Shown here: piece by piece, positions 1 through 6,327 of the stretch
How positions within the stretch are numbered: position 1 is the stretch's first letter
Layout of the letters: each line of letters opens with the position of its first letter
Source of the DNA: Deltaproteobacteria bacterium
GTDB taxonomy: Bacteria > Desulfobacterota > Desulfobacteria > Desulfobacterales > SG8-13
Length of the DNA: 7,885 nt
Assembly: GCA_024639205.1 (NCBI GenBank)
Contig: JAHEIV010000125.1
Span: 1 to 7,885, forward strand
Reading direction: 5' to 3'
Notes under the pieces: model-generated
What the model was told of the DNA's origin: nothing
Seen by the model: only the letters and a program-made list of their open reading frames with translations
Database searches by the model: none
Position numbers and translations under genes: made by a program

Positions 1-35
1 ATGACAAGAAATTCTTTGATCCTTCGCACTTTCAT
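1..35 (-). CDS. Start of a further gene in the operon (partial, runs off left edge)
   Basis: An ATG at 35-33 on the minus strand opens a frame of 11 codons plus two bases that runs off the window, reading MKVRRIKEFLV. A purine-rich AAGGGGG ribosome-binding site lies at 45-51, nine bases upstream. The start is only 24 bases beyond the stop codon of the preceding opine-dehydrogenase-family gene, which is typical operon spacing. The short N-terminus, a Lys/Arg-rich first strand followed by a hydrophobic run, resembles how enolase-superfamily (mandelate racemase-like) proteins commonly begin, but eleven residues cannot establish a family. It could equally be a chance ATG. The call rests on the ribosome-binding site, the spacing and the open frame. 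Confidence 0.4.
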   Translation of the reverse strand, partial: MKVRRIKEFLV

Positions 36-59
36 GACTTGCGTCCCCCTTGCTGCCGG

Positions 60-1166
60 TTAACCGAGCAAGTTTTTGACGTCTTCAGGTTTCAGACCCG
101 CAATCCCCAGATCCTCTGCCGCCAGCCCTTCGGAATAGTAATCGCGGTCGACCATGGTCGAGGCGATCCGGATCACGGCGTCTATTGCCGGTGTCGGTAT
201 TCCCCACATGCGCCCGATGAAAGACCAGGGTGCCAGGCCAAACGGAAGATCCTCGTTGATGTAGCGCGTATCGACGGCGTCGGGGGCCGGAAAGGCCGGA
301 TCGCCGTGAATCGGGCTTTGCCGAAGGGTTTCCGACAACGTTTTCTTCCCGAGAGAGTAAGCAGCATAAATTTTTTCAAACGCGTCCTTAAAGCGGATAC
401 CGCCTCCGCTCACCGGCTCGAGCAGCGTCATCCGCTCCTGATCCATCGCCAGCATTACGCGAACGACCGATTCGGTGGCACCGTCGGCATACAGGTTCCA
501 CCCCTTGCCGCCGGTGGATTCGATACGACCGGCATTGAAGAGTACCATGGGCGGATGGACAATCGGGTTCAGGTTGTTGACGCTGGTAAACCAGACATTC
601 TCCGCCGCCGTAAACTGGGGGAAAACCGTTGCGATCTTCTCGATGAATTCGATTGTGCGGCCGGCCGGCAGCGCTGCGGCCGGCAGGGTGTTTTTAATGC
701 CGATGCATCGCACGACTCCCGGCTCCGGCGCCCGTGTGGCATAAATCAGGGACATGGTCTCGACGGGCGTCACGCGGGTGGTGACGCTTGCCTCTGCCAT
801 CCATTTGCGAAAGCGCAAGGCCCCGAAATTGGACGTGAATACGATGAACTGGCCGTCTTCGAAATGTTCGGCCAGGGCTCTGCTGAAGGGTTCATGGGCG
901 TGCGCCGAGCCGCCGATAAAAATGACATCCACTGCCTCGATCGCTTTTTTCAAATCGGTGGTTATCATGTTCAGCCGCGCAAACCCGTTTCCGGCTTCAC
1001 CGGCCATCTCGATGCCACCCTTGTTTCGGATGGCATTCAGGTTGTCCTCAAAGGCCGGCAGCTCAGCCAAATTGACCTCAAAACCCTTCAGGGCGATATC
1101 GGCGGCAAAGGTCTGTCCCGAGTTGCCCGTGCCCAGAACCGCGAATTTTGGTTTGTTTTCCGCCAT
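60..1166 (-). CDS. NAD(P)-dependent octopine/nopaline (opine) dehydrogenase family protein, copy 1
   Basis: A 368-residue cytoplasmic enzyme. Residues 7-20 form the first Rossmann strand and glycine loop (GTGNSG at 12-17), the NAD(P) site. A hydrophobic strand at 79-86 ends in GGSAHAH, followed by a second strand at 106-112. The C-terminal half carries NPIVHPP with His204, and RYINEDLPFGLAP with Arg301 and Asp306. In known octopine dehydrogenases a His/Asp pair plus an Arg five residues before the Asp are catalytic or substrate-binding; the same Arg-x4-Asp spacing is seen here. The family reduces an imine between an amino acid and a keto acid, or runs in reverse. The gene lies last but one in the minus-strand set, 75 bases after the enolase-superfamily gene, with only a weak ribosome-binding site (AAAAGA) before its ATG. 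It is a divergent paralogue of the gene at 5182-6327. Substrate and direction are unknown. Confidence 0.88.
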   Translation of the reverse strand: MAENKPKFAVLGTGNSGQTFAADIALKGFEVNLAELPAFEDNLNAIRNKGGIEMAGEAGNGFARLNMITTDLKKAIEAVDVIFIGGSAHAHEPFSRALAEHFEDGQFIVFTSNFGALRFRKWMAEASVTTRVTPVETMSLIYATRAPEPGVVRCIGIKNTLPAAALPAGRTIEFIEKIATVFPQFTAAENVWFTSVNNLNPIVHPPMVLFNAGRIESTGGKGWNLYADGATESVVRVMLAMDQERMTLLEPVSGGGIRFKDAFEKIYAAYSLGKKTLSETLRQSPIHGDPAFPAPDAVDTRYINEDLPFGLAPWSFIGRMWGIPTPAIDAVIRIASTMVDRDYYSEGLAAEDLGIAGLKPEDVKNLLG

Positions 1167-1241
1167 TGCATCTTTTCGGATCGGTGGCTTCCCTAGCTTT
1201 CCGGTTCTCGTTATGCAGAGCTTCGAACCGATGACCGCCGG

Positions 1242-2372
1242 TCAAGCCTCGATCTTCAGGGTTTCGACGGTGTATTTCTTCAGCTTGTCATCATCGATGG
1301 CCACTCCCAGCCCGGCTCCAGCCGGCACCTGTACCATCGCATCGGCGATGTTGTCCTTAAAATCGGTCACATCATCGGCCATCCGGAGCACCGACATGTA
1401 GGCGTGCCCGCAATCCAGCAGATTGTTCAGGGTGCAGCCCAGCTGAAGGGAAGCCGCCTGGGTGATTCCGAATTCGAGCATGCTGTTCATAAGGCAGCGC
1501 AGACCGAATCCGTCGGCAACGCGCGCAATTGCGCTCGCCTTGCTCAGGCCTCCGTTCTTTGACACTTTGACGCTGAAAACATCTGCCGCACTGGAGTGTG
1601 CCAGGATCGCCGCATCCTCTACCGTAACCAGGCTTTCGTCGACACTGAGCAGACAAGGACAACGATCCCGGAATGCGCTCAGCCCGACGTGATCGCTGTA
1701 TCGGACCGGCTGCTCGATCACAAGGGGCGCATGCCCGCGAATACCCTCGAGAAATGCCAGCGCTTCTTTGTAGTGCCAACCCTGGTTGGCATCCACAATT
1801 AACACCAGCTGGTTTCCGTATCGCTCCGAGGCCGACACCATGCGCCGGATCTCTTCCCCGATGCCCAGCGAACCCATTTTGATCATCACCGTCCGGTAGC
1901 CTTCCCGGATCAGCGCCTCGATGGCGGACGCATCCTCCTCGGCTGTGCCGCTGCCGATGGCACCCAGCAGCGGCAGTCGATCATGCAGCTTGCCGCCCAG
2001 CAAGGTATAAACCGGCACCTCGTGCGCTTTTCCAAGAATGTCGTGGAGCGCCATGTTCACCGCTCCGCGGGCCGTCGGATTGCCGCGCACGGACTGATCC
2101 AACAGCGCTTCGATTCGATTGACCCCGGTGGGATCGCAGCCCAGCAGCTGCGGTGCAATCACATCGCGGATAACGACCATCACGGTGCCGGCCGTCTCTT
2201 CCGTAAATGGATTCATCGGGTCGGCTTCCCCGAGGCCGATGAGGCCCCCGTCGGTGTGCACCTTGAGAATCACCGCCTCGGCTTTCTCCAGGGTGCCGTA
2301 AACCCATGAGAGCCGGTAGGGAACCTTGAAGGGAATCGATATGTGAAAAAGCTCCAGCTTGTTGATGCGCAT
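1242..2372 (-). CDS. Enolase-superfamily enzyme (muconate-lactonizing / dipeptide-epimerase-like)
   Basis: A 376-residue protein with the capping domain (about 1-130) and TIM-barrel (about 131-350) layout of the mandelate racemase/muconate lactonizing enzyme family, at normal length. The three metal ligands are visible: Asp194 in VDANQGW, Glu220 in VIEQPV and Asp245 in SVDESL. The barrel lysine facing them is Lys269 in VKVSKNGG. On the other face the usual KxK motif reads Met163-Ile-Lys165, so the second lysine is kept and the first is lost. A SMLE motif at 297-300 fits the MLE subgroup. Such enzymes remove a proton alpha to a carboxylate and then racemise, epimerise, cycloisomerise or eliminate. 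The ATG is six bases after the permease stop, and its AAGGG ribosome-binding site (2383-2387) lies within the last permease codons, suggesting translational coupling. Acidic-amino-acid or dipeptide epimerase activity is plausible but not shown. Confidence 0.88.
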   Translation of the reverse strand: MRINKLELFHISIPFKVPYRLSWVYGTLEKAEAVILKVHTDGGLIGLGEADPMNPFTEETAGTVMVVIRDVIAPQLLGCDPTGVNRIEALLDQSVRGNPTARGAVNMALHDILGKAHEVPVYTLLGGKLHDRLPLLGAIGSGTAEEDASAIEALIREGYRTVMIKMGSLGIGEEIRRMVSASERYGNQLVLIVDANQGWHYKEALAFLEGIRGHAPLVIEQPVRYSDHVGLSAFRDRCPCLLSVDESLVTVEDAAILAHSSAADVFSVKVSKNGGLSKASAIARVADGFGLRCLMNSMLEFGITQAASLQLGCTLNNLLDCGHAYMSVLRMADDVTDFKDNIADAMVQVPAGAGLGVAIDDDKLKKYTVETLKIEA

Positions 2373-2378
2373 CGTTGC

Positions 2379-3362
2379 TCAACCCTTGCTTTTTCCGATT
2401 TTGATCCTCGGATCGAGATAGCAATAGGAAATATCGGCTATCAGGTTGAGGAATATGACCAGGGCCGCCAGTACCAGGAACGTGGCCTGGGCTACCGGGT
2501 AGTCGTGCGAGGATGCCGCCTCCACCATCAGCTGCCCCATGCCCGGCCATGAAAAGACCGACTCCACCAGGACCTGTCCGCCGATGGCAAAGCCGATCAT
2601 CAGTGAAGACACGGTCACCACTGCCAGCAACGCATTGCGGGCGGCGTGTTTGATCATCACCCTGTGGGGTGCAAGTCCCTTGGCTTTGGCCAGTTCGATA
2701 AAATCGCTGCCCATAACCTCCAGCATGGAATCGCGCATGATCAGCATCGGGGTGGCCAGATAGTAAAGGGCTACGGTAATGGTCGGCAGCACCAGGTGGT
2801 GGAGAAAATCACCTGAGAAAAACATCCCCAGACCACTACCGATGGACACCCCCGGTGTGTGCATCCCGCCGGTGGGAAACAAATCCAACCGGTAGCTGAG
2901 CACAATTAACAACAGCAAACCCGTGACGAAAGGCGGGGCCGATTGAAATATCAAGGCCAACACCGTTCCGCCGCTATCCATTGGACCGCCGCGGCGCCAG
3001 GCCATGACCATCCCCAGCCCGGTACCCATCACGAGCACGAAACACATGGCTGCGCCCATCAGAAAGATCGTGTTCCAAAAACGGTAGGTCAGGATTCCGA
3101 ATACTTGCTGGGAGCTGGTGAACGAGCGACCCCAGTCGAATATGACCAGGTTTTTCAGGTAGAGCACGTACTGAACGATCAGGGGTTTGTCGAGCCCGTA
3201 GGCCTTTTTCAACGCGGCCTGAGCCACCGGATCGAGTGCCGGCGAAATCACTTGGGCCGTGGGATCTCCGGGCATGATTCGAAAGATGAAAAAGAGGATC
3301 GTGGCCACACCGAAAAGGGTCAAAAAAGTAAACAACACCCGTTTGATGATATACTCTTGCAT
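2379..3362 (-). CDS. DppB-type ABC transporter permease (peptide/nickel/opine class)
   Basis: A 327-residue inner-membrane permease. The N-terminus (MQEYIIKRVLFTFLTLFGVA) is the first membrane helix of this family and is followed by the usual RIMPGDP. Further helices are at roughly 96-121, 135-157, 187-207, 246-268 and 291-312. The cytoplasmic EAA loop that docks on the ATPase is at about 218-245 (GSDFIELAKAKGL then HRVMIKHAARNAL). The late ESVFSWPGMGQLM block at 267-279 is family-typical. An AAGGGA ribosome-binding site at 3370-3375 is seven bases before the ATG, just outside the stem-loop separating this gene from the binding-protein gene. Systems of this class normally need a second DppC-type permease and two ATPases. 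None follows: the next gene encodes an enzyme, so the missing subunits must lie outside the window or be shared with another locus. Confidence 0.93.
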   Translation of the reverse strand: MQEYIIKRVLFTFLTLFGVATILFFIFRIMPGDPTAQVISPALDPVAQAALKKAYGLDKPLIVQYVLYLKNLVIFDWGRSFTSSQQVFGILTYRFWNTIFLMGAAMCFVLVMGTGLGMVMAWRRGGPMDSGGTVLALIFQSAPPFVTGLLLLIVLSYRLDLFPTGGMHTPGVSIGSGLGMFFSGDFLHHLVLPTITVALYYLATPMLIMRDSMLEVMGSDFIELAKAKGLAPHRVMIKHAARNALLAVVTVSSLMIGFAIGGQVLVESVFSWPGMGQLMVEAASSHDYPVAQATFLVLAALVIFLNLIADISYCYLDPRIKIGKSKG

Positions 3363-3379
3363 GGCTCGTTCCCTTTGAA

Positions 3380-3416
3380 CCCTCCGGGGGGATGGCCGAA
3401 GGCATCCCCCCGAGGG
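3380..3416 (-). promoter_or_regulatory. GC-rich intercistronic stem-loop between binding-protein and permease genes
   Basis: A long inverted repeat fills most of the 69-base gap between the binding-protein stop and the permease start. The arms are 3380-3397 and 3401-3416 with a GAA loop on the plus strand (TTC in the transcript). The stem includes six consecutive G:C pairs and has one bulged base near the loop (around 3394/3395) and one near the base (3384/3385). There is no run of T after it on the minus strand, so it is not a classic intrinsic terminator. Stem-loops at this position, as between malE and malF, are known to protect the upstream binding-protein message and lower downstream permease expression. 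That role here is inferred from position. The permease ribosome-binding site at 3370-3375 stays outside the stem. Confidence 0.7.
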
Positions 3417-3431
3417 AATTGGTCCTGAGGA

Positions 3432-5084
3432 TTATTTTGGATAGTGCAACCTACCCTGCTTGTCCCACCAGTAACCGGCGTCCTTTAGGATCTGTTTGGC
3501 CTTGTTGATATCTTCCGGGCTGGCCTTGACCGCCGGGTTGTGCCAGAACTTGTTCGCCGGTGCGATGATGGAGCCGCCCGGTTCACCAAAGCTCGATAGA
3601 ATCGCTTCGATGATCAGCTCCCGGGGGATGACATGGTCAATGGCCTGGCGAAAGGCCGGATCGTCTAACGGCGGACGCTGGGTATGGTAGCTCAGGGTGT
3701 AGAAACCATGATTGGGATAGCCCTCGGCCACCACGTTTTTGACCTTCCGTAGGTCCATCAGCAGGCTGGGTTTCAAGATATAGCGGGTGCGGTCGCACTC
3801 GCCCTTCTCGATGGCTGCCGCCATGGCGTCATGGCTGCCGTATACCACTCGGATGATGCCTTCACTCTTCGGTTCGCTGAAATGCTCCTTGAAGGCAGTG
3901 ACCTTCAACTCCCGGCCGCGATCCCAGTAGTCGAACTTGAATGGCCCGCTGCCGACGGGTTTTTCGTTGGCGAAGTTCAGTGGATCGGTAACGCCGGCTT
4001 TCTCGGGAATGTCCTTCCAGATGTGCTGGGGGATGATAAAGATCGCCCCCAACAAGTTGGGGATAAAGGGAGCATAGGGTTCATTGAGCTTGATCCGCAC
4101 GCTGTATTTACCGGTTGTTTCCACGGATGCAACGTTTTTCAGTGACTCGACGAAAAATGGGGCCTTCCACTTGGTGTGGTAATCGAAAGTAAACTTCACA
4201 TCCTCGGCGGTGACTTCTTCGCCATCGTGAAATTTCATCCCCTGGCGCAGGGTCAGATCGATGGTGGTCGGATCGATAACCTTGAAAGATTTGGCCGCCC
4301 AGGGCTCGGCCTCGCCATCGGGGTTGATCCGAAACAGTCGATCGTAAATCATCCGCAGCTCCATGAACTCGAGGTGGTCCTTGGCCGCCACGGGATTGAG
4401 GTTTTTCAGCGGGGAAGTGGCACCGGTGCGCACGTAACCGTCGCCTTTGACAACCTCCATGTTGATGTCGGTCCAGAAACTGCCGATGCCCTCACCCATC
4501 ATGGGGACAACGCTCTTGATGCGATCCGAACGGTAGGCGTTGGTCATCTGCACGTAGGCCAGCACGCTCATGGACTGCGATTGCTTGATCCGCTGCTGCG
4601 CTTCGTAGACGATCTGCTTTCGTTTCTCCACGTCCATCTCTTTTTGCTGTGCGACAACCAGCTCGTCGATGGACATATCGCTCAAGCCTTCCCAGTTCCA
4701 GCCACCTTTTTTGTACTCGCCCGAAAAATGCTTCTTGTAAGTAAACACGTTGGGATCGATGCGCAGCGAAGCTCCGGAGAGCATGACCAGCCACATGTCG
4801 TAGTCGTGCTCCATGATGACTTTCTGCACGTTCTGGTTGTAATCGATGGGGTTGGCCTTCACGTCCCAGCCGATCGATTGAAAGGCGGTTGCAATCACCC
4901 GGGCGGCTTCGGGCCGGACCGGATCAAAGGTCGCCGTGGCGGTGGTGATCTCTCTGGAATCTACCACGGCACCGGGTTTGCCTGCTCTAGCCAGCACGCT
5001 AGCCGGTGCAAGGACAAGGGATGCAGCGATCAGTATCGTCACCACTGTAAACAAGTTACGGATTTTGGCTTCTGTTTGGTTCAT
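3432..5084 (-). CDS. Periplasmic substrate-binding protein, family 5, apparently circularly permuted
   Basis: A 550-residue exported binding protein for the neighbouring DppB-type permease. The first 34 residues are a Sec signal peptide: a charged start, hydrophobic run LFTVVTILIAASLVLA, then AxA-type cleavage near Ala32/Ala34, and no lipobox cysteine. Residues about 40-213 resemble the usual C-terminal part of family-5 binding proteins (hydrophobic strand, YNQNVQKVI, DYDMWLVMLSG, DPNVF, GGWNWEGLSD, EKRKQIVYEAQ, LAYVQMTNAYR). Residues about 214-550 resemble the usual N-terminal part (LKNLNP, IYDRLFRINPDGEAEPWAAKSF, LRQGMKFHDGEEVTAEDVKF, KPVGSGPFKF, DPAFRQAIDHVI, NPAVKASPEDINKAKQILKDAGY). The protein stops at GRLHYPK, where the family normally enters the next strand. 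The ATG at 5084 is preferred over one at 5120 because it has AGGAGA seven bases upstream and starts directly with the signal peptide. Opine, oligopeptide or metal-chelate ligands are all possible. Confidence 0.9.
   Translation of the reverse strand: MNQTEAKIRNLFTVVTILIAASLVLAPASVLARAGKPGAVVDSREITTATATFDPVRPEAARVIATAFQSIGWDVKANPIDYNQNVQKVIMEHDYDMWLVMLSGASLRIDPNVFTYKKHFSGEYKKGGWNWEGLSDMSIDELVVAQQKEMDVEKRKQIVYEAQQRIKQSQSMSVLAYVQMTNAYRSDRIKSVVPMMGEGIGSFWTDINMEVVKGDGYVRTGATSPLKNLNPVAAKDHLEFMELRMIYDRLFRINPDGEAEPWAAKSFKVIDPTTIDLTLRQGMKFHDGEEVTAEDVKFTFDYHTKWKAPFFVESLKNVASVETTGKYSVRIKLNEPYAPFIPNLLGAIFIIPQHIWKDIPEKAGVTDPLNFANEKPVGSGPFKFDYWDRGRELKVTAFKEHFSEPKSEGIIRVVYGSHDAMAAAIEKGECDRTRYILKPSLLMDLRKVKNVVAEGYPNHGFYTLSYHTQRPPLDDPAFRQAIDHVIPRELIIEAILSSFGEPGGSIIAPANKFWHNPAVKASPEDINKAKQILKDAGYWWDKQGRLHYPK
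3435..4445 (-). other. Module of the binding protein equivalent to the usual N-terminal part of family 5
   Basis: Residues about 214-550 of the binding protein. It opens with GATSPLKNLNP (the usual mature N-terminus shape), then IYDRLFRINPDGE, then the family-5 signature region about 264-296 ending FHDGEEVTAEDVKFTF. It continues through GSGPFKF at 378-384 and the DPAFRQAIDHVI helix at 475-486. The final helix INKAKQILKDAGY is followed by a hairpin turn and the stop codon. Boundaries are read by eye and may be off by about ten residues. Confidence 0.72.
4446..4967 (-). other. Module of the binding protein equivalent to the usual C-terminal part of family 5, placed first
   Basis: Residues about 40-213 of the binding protein. 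It begins with a strand (ITTATATFDP), then a helix ending in IGWDVKANPIDYNQNVQKVI, the DYDMWLVMLSG strand, an RIDPNVF segment, the GGWNWEGLSDMSIDEL segment, the DVEKRKQIVYEAQQRI helix and the LAYVQMTNAYRSDRIK strand-turn. In ordinary family members this order of elements closes the protein; here it directly follows the signal peptide. Boundaries are read by eye. Confidence 0.72.
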
Positions 5085-5091
5085 CACTTCT

Positions 5092-5097
5092 TCTCCT
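5092..5097 (-). promoter_or_regulatory. Ribosome-binding site that fixes the binding-protein start
   Basis: AGGAGA on the minus strand, inside a longer purine stretch, lies seven bases before the ATG at 5084-5082. This favours that start over the in-frame ATG at 5120, which would add twelve residues ahead of the signal peptide and spoil a normal N-terminal export signal. Confidence 0.75.
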
Positions 5098-5181
5098 TTC
5101 TTACATCCTGCACTGCTCATCTTCGGCGTAGATGCCGTGAACAGCCGATTTGTACTACGTGTCGATTGTCATTCTGCCGCC

Positions 5182-6327
5182 TCAGCGGCGAGATCCCGAC
5201 TGCAGATAGTGCTGGATCTCGGCAAGTGTCATCCCCTCCAGGCCGAGGTTTGTAACCGTTCTCCCGCCTGATGTCAGATCCTCGCCCAGCACGTGCTCTG
5301 CCAGCTTGATAATGGTTTCCATCCGGGAGACATCCACTCCCAGCATGTTGCCCAGTGAGACCATCGGTACCAGTCCCGTCGGTACGTCTTCCTGGATGTA
5401 GCGGGTGCGCAGACTCTGCTGCCCTTTTACCTCCGCATATGCCGGGTTTTTCTTCACCGCCTCGGATAGGGTGTCGCCTTTTGCATCGTAAGCCAGGCGG
5501 TACCACTCCAAAATGGAAGGCAGTCTCAATCCGAAGGCCCCGGCCAAAGCCACTCTTTCCCGGTCCATGGCCTCCACGAAAGCACCGATGGAAGGCGTGA
5601 TGCCGTCCCAGTAATAGAGCCACTCCCTGCCGGATTCGATCATAGACGTATTTAAAAGGGAGGGGGCCGGGTGCATCATGGCATTGGGATTGCCCAGGCT
5701 GGTTTCCATGACGCTATTTGCTGCGGTCATCTGGGGAAAAGCCTGGGCCAGCAGATCGAGCACACTAACGGTATCAGCTGCAGGAAAAGCGGCCACCTGC
5801 AGCTGCTTTTTGATGCCGAAGATCGAAGCATAGCCGGGTTTCGGACTTCGGCAGGCATACAACAATGAATTGGCCTCGGCGATGGTGACGCGGCTTTTAC
5901 AACCGGCATCGTCCAGCACTTTTCTGAACTCGAGCGCTCCCCCGGTGGCCCCCGGATGAACGAAGACAATATTCCCGTCTGCTAAAAACGGAGTGCAACC
6001 TGTCGCAATGGCGCGATGTGCCACTGCCGGTGCCACTACCATGACAATATCTGCACCTTCCAGCGCTTCTTCCATATCCATGGTTACCCGGTCGAGCGGA
6101 CCGAAGCCCTCAACGGCGCCATTTACGGTGATCCCTCCCCGGGATCGAATGGCTTCGACGGTTTCCGGGATGATGTCGTAGAGCCGCACCGAAAATCCCA
6201 TCAGGGACAGGTGACCGGCAAGCGACTGGCCGCCGTTTCCACCCCCGATGATGGCCCAGGATGTTTTTTTTGTAGCCGGGTTTTTTATCGGCACCGGATC
6301 CTGCCTTGTCGTGTGGCTCGATGGCAT
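5182..6327 (-). CDS. NAD(P)-dependent octopine/nopaline (opine) dehydrogenase family protein, copy 2
   Basis: A protein of up to 381 residues with the same architecture as the gene at 60-1166. The Rossmann loop is GGGNGG at 28-33 after strand SWAII. A second glycine-rich segment VHPGATGGALEF is at 123-134. The presumed catalytic histidine is His219 in NPNAMMHPAP, and RYIQEDVPTGLVP gives Arg309 and Asp314 with the Arg-x4-Asp spacing seen in octopine dehydrogenases. The last 40 residues are a helical tail. It opens the transporter operon, 97 bases before the binding-protein start. The start is uncertain. The ATG at 6327 has little ribosome-binding site, whereas an in-frame GTG at 6294 has AAGGCAGGA just upstream and would remove an eleven-residue tail ahead of the Rossmann fold. 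A run of eight A (coding strand, 6264-6271) lies near the 5' end. Substrate and direction are unknown. Confidence 0.88.
   Translation of the reverse strand: MPSSHTTRQDPVPIKNPATKKTSWAIIGGGNGGQSLAGHLSLMGFSVRLYDIIPETVEAIRSRGGITVNGAVEGFGPLDRVTMDMEEALEGADIVMVVAPAVAHRAIATGCTPFLADGNIVFVHPGATGGALEFRKVLDDAGCKSRVTIAEANSLLYACRSPKPGYASIFGIKKQLQVAAFPAADTVSVLDLLAQAFPQMTAANSVMETSLGNPNAMMHPAPSLLNTSMIESGREWLYYWDGITPSIGAFVEAMDRERVALAGAFGLRLPSILEWYRLAYDAKGDTLSEAVKKNPAYAEVKGQQSLRTRYIQEDVPTGLVPMVSLGNMLGVDVSRMETIIKLAEHVLGEDLTSGGRTVTNLGLEGMTLAEIQHYLQSGSRR

Noticed and set aside
39..1196. Long plus-strand open frame of 385 codons
   Set aside because: It lies antisense to the opine-dehydrogenase-family gene, its translation is rich in Arg, Gly, His and Cys with no recognisable domain, and it is explained by the codon bias of the true gene.
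1202..1230. CGGTTC/GAACCG inverted repeat between the enolase-like gene and opine-dehydrogenase copy 1
   Set aside because: Only six pairs with a 17-base loop and no T tract; too weak to call a terminator.
3363..5084. Explanation of the odd binding-protein order as a frameshift or truncated pseudogene
   Set aside because: One uninterrupted frame holds all expected parts once, with a signal peptide and normal total length, and no leftover C-terminal part is found downstream before the permease.
3432..5120. Binding-protein start at the ATG at 5120
   Set aside because: It adds twelve residues before the signal peptide; the ATG at 5084 has a proper ribosome-binding site and a normal export signal.
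5176..5189. GCCGC/GCGGC hairpin over the stop codon of opine-dehydrogenase copy 2
   Set aside because: A five-pair stem with no following T run; likely chance in GC-rich sequence.
4176..5255. Long plus-strand open frame of 359 codons
   Set aside because: Antisense to the binding-protein gene and composed of low-information residues with many His and Asp; no family recognised, no ribosome-binding site argument.
6264..6286. T runs on the plus strand resembling terminator tails
   Set aside because: They lie inside the coding region of opine-dehydrogenase copy 2 as lysine codons and are not preceded by a convincing stem.
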